Assembly: GCA_947632625.1 (NCBI GenBank)
Contig: CANRPZ010000007.1
Location: 1-25,227, forward strand
Reading direction: 5' to 3'
DNA: 25,227 nt
From: an uncultured Bacilli bacterium
Lineage (GTDB): Bacteria; Bacillota_I; Bacilli_A; RF39; UBA660
In this document: piece by piece, positions 1-10,497 of the stretch
Layout: each line of letters starts with the position of its first letter
Numbering within the stretch: position 1 is the first letter of the stretch
Made by a program: the position numbers and the translations under genes
The notes under the pieces: model-generated
Told to the model about the DNA's origin: nothing
Databases searched by the model: none
What the model saw: only the letters and a program-made list of their open reading frames with translations

Positions 1-1911
1 CCCAAGAAGCTAAAGATAACAATGTTAATAATAAGTATAACAGGGATTCTCCTAATAATGGGTGGAGTCTCTTTTGGTTTTTGGAAAGTAACCGATACCC
101 AAGAAAAAGAAAATAAATTAATAAGTGATTGCTTAAAATTAAAAATAGAAGAAGAGCAAGATATAAAATTAGAAAATGCATTACCCATAAAAAATAGTGA
201 AGGAACAAAATTAAAACCATATCAAGTAAGTATAGAGAATGTATGTGAAATAGAAGCAAGATATCAAGTTAATATAGAGGTATTAAAAAGTGAAGAAAGA
301 TTAAAGAGTAAATATATAAGAGTAAAAGTAAATAATGAAGAATCCAAAGGATTAGAAGAATATGAAAGAAGCGAAGGGATACTAGAAAACGAAGAGAGTT
401 ATAAAGTAGGAGAAGGCCATTTAAGAGAAAAGCAAGTAATGAGATATGAAATAAGAATGTGGATGGATGAGACTACAGAAGCAACAGAAGAAACAATGAA
501 CAAGATATTCAAAAGTAAAGTAACGATAGAAGGAGAGATAGAAAAGACAGAAGGGGAATATAAAGAAGAGGTGTTACATGGAGCAGACCCAGTAATAAAA
601 GAAGGATTAATACCAGTCACCATAGATGAAGCAGGAACAGTAAGAAAAGCCGATATCAATAAAAAGTGGTACAACTATGCTAATCAAGAATGGGCGAATG
701 CCATCATATTAAATGGCAAAGGAAAGAACCAAACCATAGAAGAAAATGGAATAATAGAGGAAGATTATATCGAAAGCTATTTCGTATGGATACCAAAATA
801 TCGATATAAAATCTTTGATATGGGAGAATATAACCAAAGAGAAACAACACCATATGAAAGTAAAGTCCAACCAATAGAAATACAATTTGGTTTAGAAGAT
901 ACAACGGATAACAAAACAGAATGTATAGCACCAGCAAGTGGAGAAGATGGAGAATGTCAAGAAGGAAAGTGGATGACGCATCCAGCTTTCACTGCTTTTG
1001 ATACAAAAGGCATCTGGGTAGGCAAATTTGAAACCGGATATAAAGGAGCAGCAAGTACAACTGAAGCCCAACAAGATGGAGATGCATCTAAAATCATCAT
1101 AAAACCAAATGAATATAGCTGGAGAAATATAACTATAGGAAAAATGTATCAAAACAGTTTAAATTATAAAACAAACTTAAATAGTCATATGATGAAGAAT
1201 ACCGAATGGGGAGCCGCAGCATACCTTACCCAAAGTATTTATGGAAGATGCAGTGGAAATGAATGCAGCGATATTCGAATTAATAATAATCAAAGCCGAT
1301 TAACAGGCTATGCAGCAGTACACGAACCAACAACTGGCTTAACACATACAAATGAATCTTGTACAGATTATCCTCTATCTTGTAACGAATATGGAACCTC
1401 AAACAAAGGTAAAGATGGATCTACAAATTACCAATATTTTAATACTAATAGTGTAATGGCAAGTACCACCAATAATTATACAGGAATTTATGATATGAGT
1501 GGAGGTTCATGGGAATACGTAATGGGAGTGTTGTTAGATATAAATAGCAATCCTATATATTTAAATAGTGAATTAAATGAAGATGACTTAAAAGATAATA
1601 ATTATTATGATGCTTATAAATATAGTGCTAACGATTATCAATATTCCAACCGAATTTTAGGAGATGCAACAGGAGAGATGGGACCATTTATTCAAGAACA
1701 ATATAAAGGAACATTAAGTAATGCTCAAACTCAATATAGAATAATTAGTAGCTGGTATTACGATGAAGGTTGGTTTGTCTTAATGGACTTACCTTGGGTC
1801 CTACGTGGTGGCAGTTACGCTCACGGGTTTGCAAGCGGTGTTTTCAATTTTGCTCGCAACACAGGGGAGGCAAACGCGAGTTATTCTTTCCGTATCACCC
1901 TTGCTTTCTAA
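1..1911 (+). CDS. Secreted protein: camelysin/TasA-like N-terminus and FGE-sulfatase-like C-terminal domain (5' partial)
   Basis: The reading frame is open to the first base of the window. An ATG at 22 lies inside what looks like one signal peptide: basic PKKLKIT (bases 1-21), then a hydrophobic core, then GVSFGFWKVTD. The true start is therefore probably upstream and the gene is 5' partial. The first ~170 residues after the signal resemble SipW-processed camelysin/TasA-type proteins (inference). The middle holds a YFVWIPKYRYKIF segment and a Cys-containing Asn/Thr-rich region. The C-terminal third carries the formylglycine-generating-enzyme-like (SUMF1, C-type-lectin type) hallmarks GIYDMSGGSWEYVMG and LRGGSY...SFR. 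No LPXTG anchor is visible. The last ~40 codons are about 50% GC, while bases 1561-1620 of the same gene are 17% GC. The role is probably surface exposed; catalysis is not implied. Confidence is good for secretion and the FGE-like fold, low for function. Confidence 0.8.
   Translation, partial: PKKLKITMLIISITGILLIMGGVSFGFWKVTDTQEKENKLISDCLKLKIEEEQDIKLENALPIKNSEGTKLKPYQVSIENVCEIEARYQVNIEVLKSEERLKSKYIRVKVNNEESKGLEEYERSEGILENEESYKVGEGHLREKQVMRYEIRMWMDETTEATEETMNKIFKSKVTIEGEIEKTEGEYKEEVLHGADPVIKEGLIPVTIDEAGTVRKADINKKWYNYANQEWANAIILNGKGKNQTIEENGIIEEDYIESYFVWIPKYRYKIFDMGEYNQRETTPYESKVQPIEIQFGLEDTTDNKTECIAPASGEDGECQEGKWMTHPAFTAFDTKGIWVGKFETGYKGAASTTEAQQDGDASKIIIKPNEYSWRNITIGKMYQNSLNYKTNLNSHMMKNTEWGAAAYLTQSIYGRCSGNECSDIRINNNQSRLTGYAAVHEPTTGLTHTNESCTDYPLSCNEYGTSNKGKDGSTNYQYFNTNSVMASTTNNYTGIYDMSGGSWEYVMGVLLDINSNPIYLNSELNEDDLKDNNYYDAYKYSANDYQYSNRILGDATGEMGPFIQEQYKGTLSNAQTQYRIISSWYYDEGWFVLMDLPWVLRGGSYAHGFASGVFNFARNTGEANASYSFRITLAF
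1795..1911 (+). other. Candidate variable region (DGR-type) at the 3' end of the FGE-like gene
   Basis: This stretch encodes the RGGSY-to-SFRITLAF end of an FGE/C-type-lectin-like domain, the position that is diversified in known diversity-generating-retroelement targets. Seen directly: GC is 55 of 110 bases at 1801-1910, far above the preceding gene body. Of the 25 codons between the RGGS motif and the SFR arginine, 18 end in C or T and encode Y, A, H, F, S, G, V, N or R, all reachable from AAY codons by changing adenines only. No reverse transcriptase or template repeat lies in the window, so the assignment is inference. Cassette recombination among paralogues is the alternative. Confidence 0.4.
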
Positions 1912-1920
1912 ATTTCCTCT

Positions 1921-1948
1921 TTGTATTTCATTAAATTTATGTTAGAAT
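1921..1948 (+). promoter_or_regulatory. SigA-type promoter for the 116-aa gene
   Basis: TTGTAT at 1921-1926 and TAGAAT at 1943-1948 are separated by 16 bases, in the gap just after the stop of the surface-protein gene and about 45 bases before the next start codon. Confidence 0.5.
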
Positions 1949-1991
1949 AAACTACAAGTAAGCATTAAAGTGATATGGAAAGAGGAAAGTT

Positions 1992-2342
1992 ATGGATACA
2001 CTAATCTATCAAAAATCTTTAGAAGGCCAAGTCTTATTAATTGAACAACAAAATCAAAAAATAATAGGTTCTTGGTTTTTTAATGGTGACATTTTTTTGA
2101 AAGAAAATCCGTTTGATATTCAATTTAATAATTTTCCTTTAATAAAAAATGAATTAGTAAATTTTAAAAAAATGGTTTTAGGCTTTTCTAAAGAGTTACA
2201 AGCCTACTATGCGTATTTATTAAACGAAGATTTATCCCTATTTTTAAGCGAAACCGGAAACGATGTAATCGAGTTATTAAATAAATTAAATTATAATTTA
2301 AGTAATTTTAAAACAAGAGAGAAAAAAATTGCCAAAAAATAA
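1992..2342 (+). CDS. Hypothetical protein, 116 aa
   Basis: I do not recognise this family. The ATG at 1992 follows a good Shine-Dalgarno sequence (GAGGAAAG, 1982-1989). The protein has no signal peptide or membrane segment. It begins with a beta-rich stretch (SLEGQVLLIEQQNQKIIGSW) and ends with a basic, helical tail (FKTREKKIAKK). It has its own upstream promoter, and the next gene's promoter starts one base after its stop codon, so it appears to be a single-gene unit. Its composition matches the neighbouring AT-rich genes. It lies between a probably variable surface protein and the conserved ybxB-rpoB block. Confidence 0.65.
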   Translation: MDTLIYQKSLEGQVLLIEQQNQKIIGSWFFNGDIFLKENPFDIQFNNFPLIKNELVNFKKMVLGFSKELQAYYAYLLNEDLSLFLSETGNDVIELLNKLNYNLSNFKTREKKIAKK

Positions 2343-2371
2343 TTGCTTTTCGTTTCAACATAGATTATAAT
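2343..2371 (+). promoter_or_regulatory. SigA-type promoter for ybxB
   Basis: TTGCTT at 2343-2348 and a perfect TATAAT at 2366-2371 with a 17-base spacer. It begins directly after the preceding stop codon and lies about 40 bases before the proposed TTG start. Confidence 0.65.
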
Positions 2372-2410
2372 GATGAGTATAATTAGTCTTTTAGATAAGA
2401 AGGAATGATT

Positions 2411-3019
2411 TTGGAACATTATTTTACAAATAATACGTCATTAAAAAGTGAATTAAGATGGATACCCTATCAATATCAAAATTATGTTTTTTCTTTTGTA
2501 AGTGATAATGGGGTATTTTCGAAAAATAAAATAGATTATGGTAGTAAACTGCTTGTAGAAACGATTTTAGAATCCAAAGAAAAAATAAAAAATATATTAG
2601 ATGTGGGTTGCGGCTATGGATTTATTGGCATAGTCCTTGCTAAAGTAAAAGAATCCCAGGCCTTATTAGTAGATGTTAATAAACGGGCCATTCATTTGGC
2701 TAAAAAAAATGGTAAAAATAATAAAGTAGATATTCAAGTTTTAGAAAGTAATTGTTATGAAAAAGTAGAAGGTCTATTTGATATTGTTGTTACAAATCCT
2801 CCTATCCATGCAGGAAAAGAGACAGTTTATTCTATTTTAATAAATGCCCAAGAGTATTTAAAAAAAGATGGAACGTTATGGTTTGTAATTAGAAAAGATG
2901 AAGGGGCGAAAAGCATTGAAAAAAGACTGAAAGAAATTTACCAATTAGAAATTGTGAAAAAGGATAAAGGTTTTTATATTTTTAAGGCAAAAAAGATTGA
3001 CACGACTTGTAATTGCTGA
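2411..3019 (+). CDS. ybxB: Class I SAM-dependent methyltransferase, RsmC/YbxB family
   Basis: Probable rRNA guanine-N2 methyltransferase of the RsmC-like MTS family; the substrate is inferred from family membership. Seen: SAM-binding motif I LDVGCGYG (residues 63-70) and the NPP catalytic motif (residues 129-131, within VTNPPIHAG) typical of N-methyltransferases acting on exocyclic amino groups. Its length (202 aa) is that of the short single-domain YbxB form of Bacillus, not the two-domain E. coli RsmC. An ATG at 2405 sits directly against the Shine-Dalgarno AAGAAGGA (2397-2404), so I chose the TTG at 2411. It has a 6-base spacing and gives an N-terminus EHYF, like the SEHYY of B. subtilis YbxB as I recall it. 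Its position immediately upstream of rpoB is the Bacillus arrangement. The rpoB promoter lies in its last codons. Confidence 0.88.
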   Translation: MEHYFTNNTSLKSELRWIPYQYQNYVFSFVSDNGVFSKNKIDYGSKLLVETILESKEKIKNILDVGCGYGFIGIVLAKVKESQALLVDVNKRAIHLAKKNGKNNKVDIQVLESNCYEKVEGLFDIVVTNPPIHAGKETVYSILINAQEYLKKDGTLWFVIRKDEGAKSIEKRLKEIYQLEIVKKDKGFYIFKAKKIDTTCNC

Positions 3020-3025
3020 TAAAAT
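2997..3025 (+). promoter_or_regulatory. Strong SigA promoter of the rpoBC operon
   Basis: A perfect -35 TTGACA (2997-3002), a 17-base spacer ending in the extended -10 dinucleotide TG (3017-3018), and a -10 TAAAAT (3020-3025). The -35 and spacer are inside the last codons of ybxB and the -10 begins right after its TGA stop. The predicted leader to the GTG start of rpoB is about 65 bases. Confidence 0.8.
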
Positions 3026-3096
3026 TATAAATTGGTGACGTGTTAATTTTTTGATAAATTAGGGTTATTTGAAAAAAAATTAGATGGGGTGAAATC

Positions 3097-6000
3097 GTGG
3101 CTTATAAAGTTAAAAAATTCGGCGATTATGCTGAAAGAAGAAGTTTTTCAAAATCAAAAAACACTATGGAACTTGCGGATTTATTGGAAATCCAAAAAAA
3201 ATCGTACCAATGGTTTTTAGAAGAAGGTATTAAGGAGACATTCGAAGAATTATTCCCAGTAGAGAGTTTTACGGGTAATGTGACCATCGACTTTGGTGAC
3301 TATTCTTTTGATACGCCTAGATATTCTGTCAAAGAATCAAAGGAACGTATGGTAAACTATGCAGCACCATTAAAGGTTCAAGCAAGAGTATTTATTCATG
3401 AAACCGGAGAGGTAAAGGAACAAGAAATATTTTTAGGTGATATGCCTTTAATGACTGATGCAGGGACATTCATTATTAATGGAGCAGAACGTGTTATCGT
3501 CTCTCAACTTGTTAGATCTCCTAGTATCTATTTTAAACGTGAAATCGATAAGAATGGACGTCGTATTATCTCTGGAGAGGTTATTCCAAATCGTGGTACA
3601 TGGTTAGAGTATGAACTTGATGCAAGAGATATTATGTATGTAAGAATTGATCGAACTAGAAAAGTACCAGTGACTACTTTCTTAAGAGCACTTGGTTTAT
3701 CTAGTGATGAGGACATTAAAAGTGTTTTTGGTGAAAATCCATATTTAGAAAATACAATTCTTAAGGATAGTACTAAAAATACCGATGAAGCACTTATTGA
3801 AATTTATGAAAAATTACGTCCAGGAGAACCTGCAACATTAGATTCTGCTAAAAACCAATTAGTAACAAGATTCTTTGATCATTTCCGTTATGATCTTGCT
3901 AAAGTAGGACGTTATAAATTTAATAAAAAATTAAATGTTGCGGATCGTCTTTTAAATGCAACTCTTGCTATGGATATTAAAGATGGCAAAGAAATTATTG
4001 CTAAAAAAGGTACAGTTGTTACTAAAGATATATTAGAAAAAATAAAACCAGCTTTAAAAAATGGCTTTGGTGTTAAAAAAGTTACAATTAATGAAGAATT
4101 AGATGAATATAATAAAGTTCAAGAAATACTTGTGTATGATAAACAAAATCCTGAAAAAGTAGTAAAGATTATAGGTAATGATCAAACAATTGATATAAAA
4201 AGACTTACGATTTCCGATATCTATGCCTCTATTTCTTATTACTTAAATTTACATGATGGCTTTGGTAATGATGATGAAATTGACCATTTAGGAAACCGTC
4301 GTGTTCGTCAAGTTGGTGAATTAATCCAAAATCAATTTAAAACCGGAATGTCTAGAATGGAAAGAGTTATTCGTGAGCGTATGACGACCCAAGAATTAGA
4401 TTCCGTTACACCAAAATCTTTAATTAATATTCGTCCTGTTACAGCAATATTAAAAGAATTCTTTGGTTCAAGTCAATTATCTAAATTCATGGATCAAATT
4501 AACCCAATTGCTGAATTAACTGATAAAAGACGTTTATCTAGTTTAGGTCCAGGTGGATTATCAAGAGATCGTGCTGGAATGGACGTTCGTGATGTTAATG
4601 CGAGCCATTACGGAAGAATTTGTCCAATTGAATCTCCTGAAGGACAAAACATTGGACTTATTACATCATTAGCTGGATATGCCAAAATAAATGAATATGG
4701 ATTTATTACCACTCCTTATAGAAGAGTTGTTGACGGCGTTGTTCAAATGGATGATGTTGTTTATATGACCGCCGATGAAGAAGCAGACTACTATATTTCC
4801 CAAGCAACCGTTAAATTAGATGATAAGAATCGTATCGTAGAAGATGAGGTATTGGTTCGTATTAATGGCGATAACGTTATGTGTAAACGTGAACAAGTTA
4901 ACTTTGTTGATGTTTCACCTAGTCAATTAGTTGCGATTACAACAAGCTGTATTCCATTCTTGGATTATGATGATGCCAATCGTACCCTTATGGGTGCAAA
5001 CATGCAACGTCAAGCCGTACCTCTTTTAACTTGTGATTCACCAATCGTTGGTACTGGTGTTGAACATGTAGCAGCAAAATATTCAGGTAGTACGGTAGTT
5101 TCTAAAACGGATGGTGTTGTAGAATATGCCGATGCCTTAAAAATAATTATAAAGAATGCAAAATCTTCTGAAACTTATTATTTAGCAAACTTTGAAAGAA
5201 CCAATGCATCAAGTAGTTTAAATCATCGTCCTTTAGTGAAAAAGGGTGATAAAGTTCATGCTGGACAAGTAATCGCCGATGGACCAAGTACCCAAAATGG
5301 TGAACTTGCTCTAGGTAAAAATATGACCGTTGCTTTCATGACCTACAATGGATATAACTATGAAGATGCGGTAATATTAAATGAAAGATTAGTAAAAGAT
5401 GACGTTTATACCTCACTACATATTGAGAGATATGAAATTCAATGTCGTGATACAAAATTAGGACCTGAAGAAATTACGAGAGATATTCCAAATGTTGGCG
5501 AAGAAGCTCGTAAAAACTTAGACGCTGAAGGTATTGTAAGAATTGGTACTGAGGTTAAAGAAGGAGATATCCTAGTTGGTAAAGTTACACCAAAAGGTGT
5601 TCAAGAACTAACGAGCGAAGAAAAATTATTACATGCTATCTTTGGTGAGAAAACCCGTGAGGTTCGTGATACCTCATTACGTGTTGAGCATGGTGCTGAT
5701 GGTATCGTTCATGATGTAAAAGTATACACAAAAGAAAATAGTGACGATATGCCTGCTGGTGTATTTAAAATTATTCGTGTTTACATTATTCAAAAACGTA
5801 AAATTCAAGTTGGAGATAAGATGAGTGGACGTCATGGTAATAAAGGTGTTATCTCTTTAGTATTACCAGAAGAAGATATGCCATATTTGCCAGATGGTAC
5901 GCCAGTTGATATCATGTTAAACCCACTTGGTGTTCCATCTCGTATGAACATTGGTCAAATTCTAGAGGTTCATTTAGGAATGGCTGGTAAAAAGTTAGGT

Positions 6001-6735
6001 GTTAAATACGCAACCCCAGTATTTGATGGAGCAAACCTAGATGATATTCATGAAGAGATGAGAGCTGCTGGAATGGATGAAGATGGAAAAGTCGAGCTAA
6101 TTAACGGACGTACTGGTGAACCATTCGAACATCGTATCAATGTCGGTGTTATGTACATGGTAAAACTACACCACATGGTCGATGATAAATTACACGCTCG
6201 TGCAACTGGGCCATATTCACTTGTTACCCAACAACCACTTGGTGGTAAAGCACAATTCGGTGGTCAAAGATTTGGTGAAATGGAGGTTTGGGCATTATAT
6301 GCTTATGGTGCTGCTCACGTTTTACAAGAAATCTTAACTATTAAATCTGATGATGTTATCGGTCGTGTTAAGGTATACGAATCTTTAGTAAAAGGTAAAA
6401 CGGTAAATCAAGCTGGTGTTCCAGAAAGCTTTAGAGTATTGATAAAAGAATTCCAAGCTTTAGGATTAGATATTCAAATTCTTGACCAAGAAGACCATTT
6501 ACTTGATTTAAAAGAAATTGAAAAAGATGAAGAAAAAGAAGAAACTATTCGTATCGATGAAATCGATTTAAATGAAAAAGAAGCCCCAAGCGAAGAAACG
6601 ACAACTGAAGAACCTACGGACTATCAAGAAGAAGAAATGGACAGCGAAGATGAATTTGAAGAAAACGATTTAGATGAATTAGAATTCCCCGATAATTTGA
6701 ATGAAGAAGATTTGGAAGGTGGTGATATCCTATGA
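3097..6735 (+). CDS. rpoB: DNA-directed RNA polymerase subunit beta
   Basis: Beta subunit of RNA polymerase, 1212 aa, close to the ~1190 aa of Bacillus RpoB and collinear with it from memory. The start is a GTG at 3097 preceded by GGGGTGA (3086-3092). Recognisable blocks are the rifampicin region [16 protein letters not shown] to [11 protein letters not shown] (about residues 455-495), [34 protein letters not shown], and the C-terminal [19 protein letters not shown] block. The C-terminus has a long acidic tail (about residues 1145-1212, mostly E/D). Two unusual residues: Asp476 (bases 4522-4524) where E. coli His526 and B. subtilis His482 stand, and Tyr1068 in [10 protein letters not shown] where most homologues I know have Glu. 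The stop overlaps the rpoC start (ATGA), suggesting translational coupling. Confidence 0.98.
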   Translation: MAYKVKKFGDYAERRSFSKSKNTMELADLLEIQKKSYQWFLEEGIKETFEELFPVESFTGNVTIDFGDYSFDTPRYSVKESKERMVNYAAPLKVQARVFIHETGEVKEQEIFLGDMPLMTDAGTFIINGAERVIVSQLVRSPSIYFKREIDKNGRRIISGEVIPNRGTWLEYELDARDIMYVRIDRTRKVPVTTFLRALGLSSDEDIKSVFGENPYLENTILKDSTKNTDEALIEIYEKLRPGEPATLDSAKNQLVTRFFDHFRYDLAKVGRYKFNKKLNVADRLLNATLAMDIKDGKEIIAKKGTVVTKDILEKIKPALKNGFGVKKVTINEELDEYNKVQEILVYDKQNPEKVVKIIGNDQTIDIKRLTISDIYASISYYLNLHDGFGNDDEIDHLGNRRVRQVGELIQNQFKTGMSRMERVIRERMTTQELDSVTPKSLINIRPVTAILKEFFGSSQLSKFMDQINPIAELTDKRRLSSLGPGGLSRDRAGMDVRDVNASHYGRICPIESPEGQNIGLITSLAGYAKINEYGFITTPYRRVVDGVVQMDDVVYMTADEEADYYISQATVKLDDKNRIVEDEVLVRINGDNVMCKREQVNFVDVSPSQLVAITTSCIPFLDYDDANRTLMGANMQRQAVPLLTCDSPIVGTGVEHVAAKYSGSTVVSKTDGVVEYADALKIIIKNAKSSETYYLANFERTNASSSLNHRPLVKKGDKVHAGQVIADGPSTQNGELALGKNMTVAFMTYNGYNYEDAVILNERLVKDDVYTSLHIERYEIQCRDTKLGPEEITRDIPNVGEEARKNLDAEGIVRIGTEVKEGDILVGKVTPKGVQELTSEEKLLHAIFGEKTREVRDTSLRVEHGADGIVHDVKVYTKENSDDMPAGVFKIIRVYIIQKRKIQVGDKMSGRHGNKGVISLVLPEEDMPYLPDGTPVDIMLNPLGVPSRMNIGQILEVHLGMAGKKLGVKYATPVFDGANLDDIHEEMRAAGMDEDGKVELINGRTGEPFEHRINVGVMYMVKLHHMVDDKLHARATGPYSLVTQQPLGGKAQFGGQRFGEMEVWALYAYGAAHVLQEILTIKSDDVIGRVKVYESLVKGKTVNQAGVPESFRVLIKEFQALGLDIQILDQEDHLLDLKEIEKDEEKEETIRIDEIDLNEKEAPSEETTTEEPTDYQEEEMDSEDEFEENDLDELEFPDNLNEEDLEGGDIL

Positions 6736-9700
6736 TAGAGGTTAATAATTTTAAAGGAATAAAAATAGGTATCGCAAGCCCAGAAAAAATTCGTGAATGG
6801 TCTTATGGAGAGGTTAAAAAACCAGAAACCATTAACTATCGTACTTTAAAGCCAGAACGTGATGGTTTGTTCTGTGAAAAAATATTTGGACCTACCAAAG
6901 ATTATGAATGTAGCTGTGGTAAATACAAAAGATTAAGATATAAAAATGTTGTTTGTGATCGCTGTGGCGTTGAGGTTACAAAATCAAAAGTACGTCGTGA
7001 ACGTATGGGACACATTGAACTTGCTAGTCCTTGTAGTCACATTTGGTTCTTTAAGGGCGTACCTTCTAAAATGGGTCTAGTTCTAGATATGTCTCCAAGA
7101 GATTTGGAAGAGGTATTATACTTTGTAAGTTATGTTGTTCTAGACCCAGGAAATGCTCCTCTTGCCAAAAAGCAAACCTTATCTGATAAAGAGTACAGAG
7201 CTTATTATGAAAAATATGGTAACTCTTTTAAAGTTGGAATGGGAGCAGAAGCTATCCAAACTCTTCTTAAAGAGGTAGATATCGATAAGGAAATCGAAGA
7301 TTTAAGAAAAGAATTAGAAGATGCAACGGGTCAAAAGAGAACGCGTTTAGTAAAACGTTTAGATTGTCTAGTTGCTTTCCAAGAATCAAACAACAAACCA
7401 GAATGGATGGTTTTAACGGTTCTACCAGTTATTCCACCAGAGCTTCGTCCAATGATTCAATTAGATGGTGGAAGATTTGCTACCAGTGATTTAAATGATT
7501 TATATCGTCGTATTATTAATCGTAACAATCGTTTAAAGAAATTACTTGAACTTGGAGCACCAACGATTATTGTTCAAAACGAAAAACGTATGCTTCAAGA
7601 AGCCGTAGATAGCTTATTTGATAATGGACGTCGTGGTAGAAGCGTAACCGCTGCTGGAAATCGTCCTTTAAAAAGTTTAGCAAGTATGCTAAAAGGAAAA
7701 CAAGGTCGTTTCCGTCAAAACTTACTTGGTAAACGTGTTGACTATTCTGGACGTAGTGTTATCGTTGTTGGACCAAACTTAAAAATGTATCAATGTGGTA
7801 TTCCAAAAGAAATGGCTCTAGAGTTATTTAAACCACATGTTATTCATGGTCTAGTCGAAAGAGGACTTGCCCATAACATTAAGGGTGCTAAAAAATTAAT
7901 TGAGTCTAGAGATGATTCTGTATGGGATGTTGTAGAAGATGTTATAACGGAACATCCAGTTATGCTTAACCGTGCACCAACTCTACATAGACTTGGTATT
8001 CAAGCATTTGAACCAAAACTAGTTGGTGGTAAAGCCATTCGTTTGCATCCCCTTGTATGTACTGCCTTTAATGCAGACTTTGATGGAGACCAAATGGCCG
8101 TTCACGTACCATTAAGTGAAGAAGCCAAAGCTGAAGCAAGAATTTTAATGCTAGGTGCCAATAACATCTTAAACCCTAAAGATGGTAAACCAATTGTTAC
8201 ACCATCACAAGACATGGTTCTTGGTAACTGCTATTTAACGATTGAAAAAGCAGGGGAACCAAATGAAGGTAAAGCTTATAAAAATGAAAATGAGGTCTTA
8301 ATGGCTTATGAAAGAAAAGAAATAACCTTACACACTCGAATTGTTGTTCCTGTAAATTCTTTTAAACATAAATTATTTACGGATGATCAAAAAGACAAAT
8401 ATTTAGTAACAACTTGTGGTAAAATTATATTTAATGAAATTTTACCGGATACTTTCCCTTATATTAATGAACCTACAAAAGCAAATATTGAAGGAATCAC
8501 ACCAAGTAAATTTTTCTTACCAATGGGTTCCAACTTAAAAGAAGAAATCGCTAAAATGGAACTTATCCAACCATTTGTTAAAAAGACCTTACAAAATATT
8601 ATTGCCCAAGTATTCAAAAGATATAAAACAACCGAAACCTCTATTATGCTTGATAAATTAAAAGATTTAGGTTTTAAATATTCTACTGTTGCAGGTATAA
8701 CTGTTTCTGCTGCTGATATTAAATTAAGTGAAAAGAAACATGAAATTATTGCTGAAGGTAGAGAAATTGTTGATAAAATTAACAAACAATTTAAACGTGG
8801 TTTAATTACTGAAGAAGAACGTTACAACAACGTAATTGAAACATGGAATAACCAAAGTGATAAAATTAAAGCAGAATTACAAGAAATGTCTAAAGATGAT
8901 TTTGATAACCCATTATTTATGATGATGAATAGTGGAGCTCGTGGATCTATTTCGAACTTTGTTCAACTTTCTGGTATGCGTGGATTAATGGCCAAACCAG
9001 ATGGTTCTACTGTTGAAATTCCAATCACCTCTAACTTTATGGAAGGACTTAATGTATCAGAATTCTTCTTATCAAGCCATGGTTCTCGTAAAGGATCTGC
9101 AGATACGGCTCTACGTACAGCAGACTCTGGATACTTAACAAGACGTTTAGTGGATGTTGTCCAAGATATTATTGTTCGTGAATATGATTGTGGTTCTATT
9201 AATGGTGTAGAGGTTTACGATTTAGTAAATGATAAAGATGGCTCTGTTATTGAACCATTATCCGAACGTATTTTAGGTCGTTTCACTGCCCAAAAGATTA
9301 TTAATCCAGAAACAAAAGAATTAATTCTTGATAAGGGTGAAATGATTACCGAAAATATTGTTTCTAAAATTGAAAAAGCTGGAATTAAAAAGGTTGAAAT
9401 TAGAAGCATTTTGACATGTAAATGTGAAAATGGTGTTTGCCAAAAATGTTATGGTAGCAACCTAGCAACAGGTAATTTAGTTGAAACAGGTGAAGCGGTT
9501 GGTATTATGGCTGCTCAATCTATTGGTGAACCTGGTACCCAACTTACCATGCGTACTTTCCACTCTGGTGGTGTTGCCCATGGTGGAGATGCCGATATTA
9601 CCCAAGGTCTTCCAAGAGTTGAAGAACTATTCGAAGCAAGAGTACCAAAAGGAAAAGCTACGATTGCTGAAATTAGTGGTAAAGTAGAATCTATAGAAGA

Positions 9701-10379
9701 ACAAAATGGTAAATACAAGATTGTTATTGCCAATGATGTTGAGGTAAGAGATCACATTACCAACTACAATATGAAAGTTCGTGTAAACGTTGGTGACATG
9801 GTCCAAGCTGGAGATAAATTAACCGAAGGTGCTATTAGCCCTAAAGAGTTACTGGCTGTAACCGATCCAATCACCGCTCAAGAATACATCTTAAAAGAAA
9901 TTCAAATGGTTTATAAATTACAAGGTGTTGATATTTCCGATAAACACATCGAAATTATCGTATCTCGTATGATTAATAAAGTTCGTATCATTGATGCTGG
10001 AGATACTGACTTTGTAGAAGGTCTAACTGTATCTATGAGAGAATTTACAAATGGAAATAAACCAGTTATCTTAAGAGGTGGAGTTCCTGCGAAAGGTCGT
10101 CCAATTATGCTTGGTATTACAAAATCTTCTCTAGAAACCGACTCTTTCTTATCCGCTGCTTCATTCCAAGAGACAACAAGAGTTCTAACCGATGCAGCCA
10201 TTCGTGGCAAAGTCGATTACTTAAGAGGATTAAAAGAAAACGTTTTAATTGGAAAACTAATACCTGCTGGAACAGGAGCTAAACAATATAGTGACATTGA
10301 ACTATTGCTTCAAAAAGAGTTTATGGGTGATGATGCCAGTGAATTCTTTGAAGAAAAATTAATGGATAATGAAGCTTAA
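6732..10379 (+). CDS. rpoC: DNA-directed RNA polymerase subunit beta'
   Basis: Beta' subunit, 1215 aa, full length for a Bacillota RpoC. The N-terminal zinc site is C60, C62, C75, C78. The active-site magnesium motif NADFDGD is at residues 447-453 with all three aspartates. The second zinc site is C820, C896, C903, C906. The bridge-helix/trigger-loop region includes [19 protein letters not shown] and [19 protein letters not shown]. The ATG at 6732 overlaps the rpoB stop by 4 bases and is preceded by GAAGGTGGTGA inside rpoB. It is followed by a weak hairpin terminator. No promoter is visible between rpoB and rpoC. No large insertion and no missing catalytic residue was seen. Confidence 0.98.
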   Translation: MIEVNNFKGIKIGIASPEKIREWSYGEVKKPETINYRTLKPERDGLFCEKIFGPTKDYECSCGKYKRLRYKNVVCDRCGVEVTKSKVRRERMGHIELASPCSHIWFFKGVPSKMGLVLDMSPRDLEEVLYFVSYVVLDPGNAPLAKKQTLSDKEYRAYYEKYGNSFKVGMGAEAIQTLLKEVDIDKEIEDLRKELEDATGQKRTRLVKRLDCLVAFQESNNKPEWMVLTVLPVIPPELRPMIQLDGGRFATSDLNDLYRRIINRNNRLKKLLELGAPTIIVQNEKRMLQEAVDSLFDNGRRGRSVTAAGNRPLKSLASMLKGKQGRFRQNLLGKRVDYSGRSVIVVGPNLKMYQCGIPKEMALELFKPHVIHGLVERGLAHNIKGAKKLIESRDDSVWDVVEDVITEHPVMLNRAPTLHRLGIQAFEPKLVGGKAIRLHPLVCTAFNADFDGDQMAVHVPLSEEAKAEARILMLGANNILNPKDGKPIVTPSQDMVLGNCYLTIEKAGEPNEGKAYKNENEVLMAYERKEITLHTRIVVPVNSFKHKLFTDDQKDKYLVTTCGKIIFNEILPDTFPYINEPTKANIEGITPSKFFLPMGSNLKEEIAKMELIQPFVKKTLQNIIAQVFKRYKTTETSIMLDKLKDLGFKYSTVAGITVSAADIKLSEKKHEIIAEGREIVDKINKQFKRGLITEEERYNNVIETWNNQSDKIKAELQEMSKDDFDNPLFMMMNSGARGSISNFVQLSGMRGLMAKPDGSTVEIPITSNFMEGLNVSEFFLSSHGSRKGSADTALRTADSGYLTRRLVDVVQDIIVREYDCGSINGVEVYDLVNDKDGSVIEPLSERILGRFTAQKIINPETKELILDKGEMITENIVSKIEKAGIKKVEIRSILTCKCENGVCQKCYGSNLATGNLVETGEAVGIMAAQSIGEPGTQLTMRTFHSGGVAHGGDADITQGLPRVEELFEARVPKGKATIAEISGKVESIEEQNGKYKIVIANDVEVRDHITNYNMKVRVNVGDMVQAGDKLTEGAISPKELLAVTDPITAQEYILKEIQMVYKLQGVDISDKHIEIIVSRMINKVRIIDAGDTDFVEGLTVSMREFTNGNKPVILRGGVPAKGRPIMLGITKSSLETDSFLSAASFQETTRVLTDAAIRGKVDYLRGLKENVLIGKLIPAGTGAKQYSDIELLLQKEFMGDDASEFFEEKLMDNEA

Positions 10380-10408
10380 GGAATAGTGTAAAAACTATTT
10401 CTTTTTTT
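10380..10408 (+). terminator. Weak intrinsic terminator after rpoC
   Basis: GAATAGT (10381-10387) pairs with ACTATTT (10394-10400, one G-U pair) around a GTAAAA loop, followed by C and seven T residues (10402-10408). The stem is short and AT-rich, so partial read-through is possible. Confidence 0.5.
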
Positions 10409-10463
10409 GACTTTAAAAATACCTTACAAATTTTGCTATTTTTCACCAATTCTCTAAAATATG

Positions 10464-10472
10464 TGATAAAAT
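10464..10472 (+). promoter_or_regulatory. Extended -10 promoter element for ezrA
   Basis: TG-A-TAAAAT (10464-10472) is an extended -10 about 25 bases before the ATG of ezrA. I see no convincing -35 at the right distance (CACCAA at 10444-10449), so recognition would rest on the TG motif. Confidence 0.4.
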
Positions 10473-10497
10473 AAAAGAGAATAGGGATAGTGATAAT

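Noticed and set aside
2405..2410. ATG start for ybxB
   Set aside because: The Shine-Dalgarno ends directly against this ATG; the TTG six bases later has proper spacing and fits the family N-terminus.
9481..9733. Open frames within rpoC on both strands
   Set aside because: They lie inside an intact, highly conserved rpoC domain and show no independent start signals or family resemblance.
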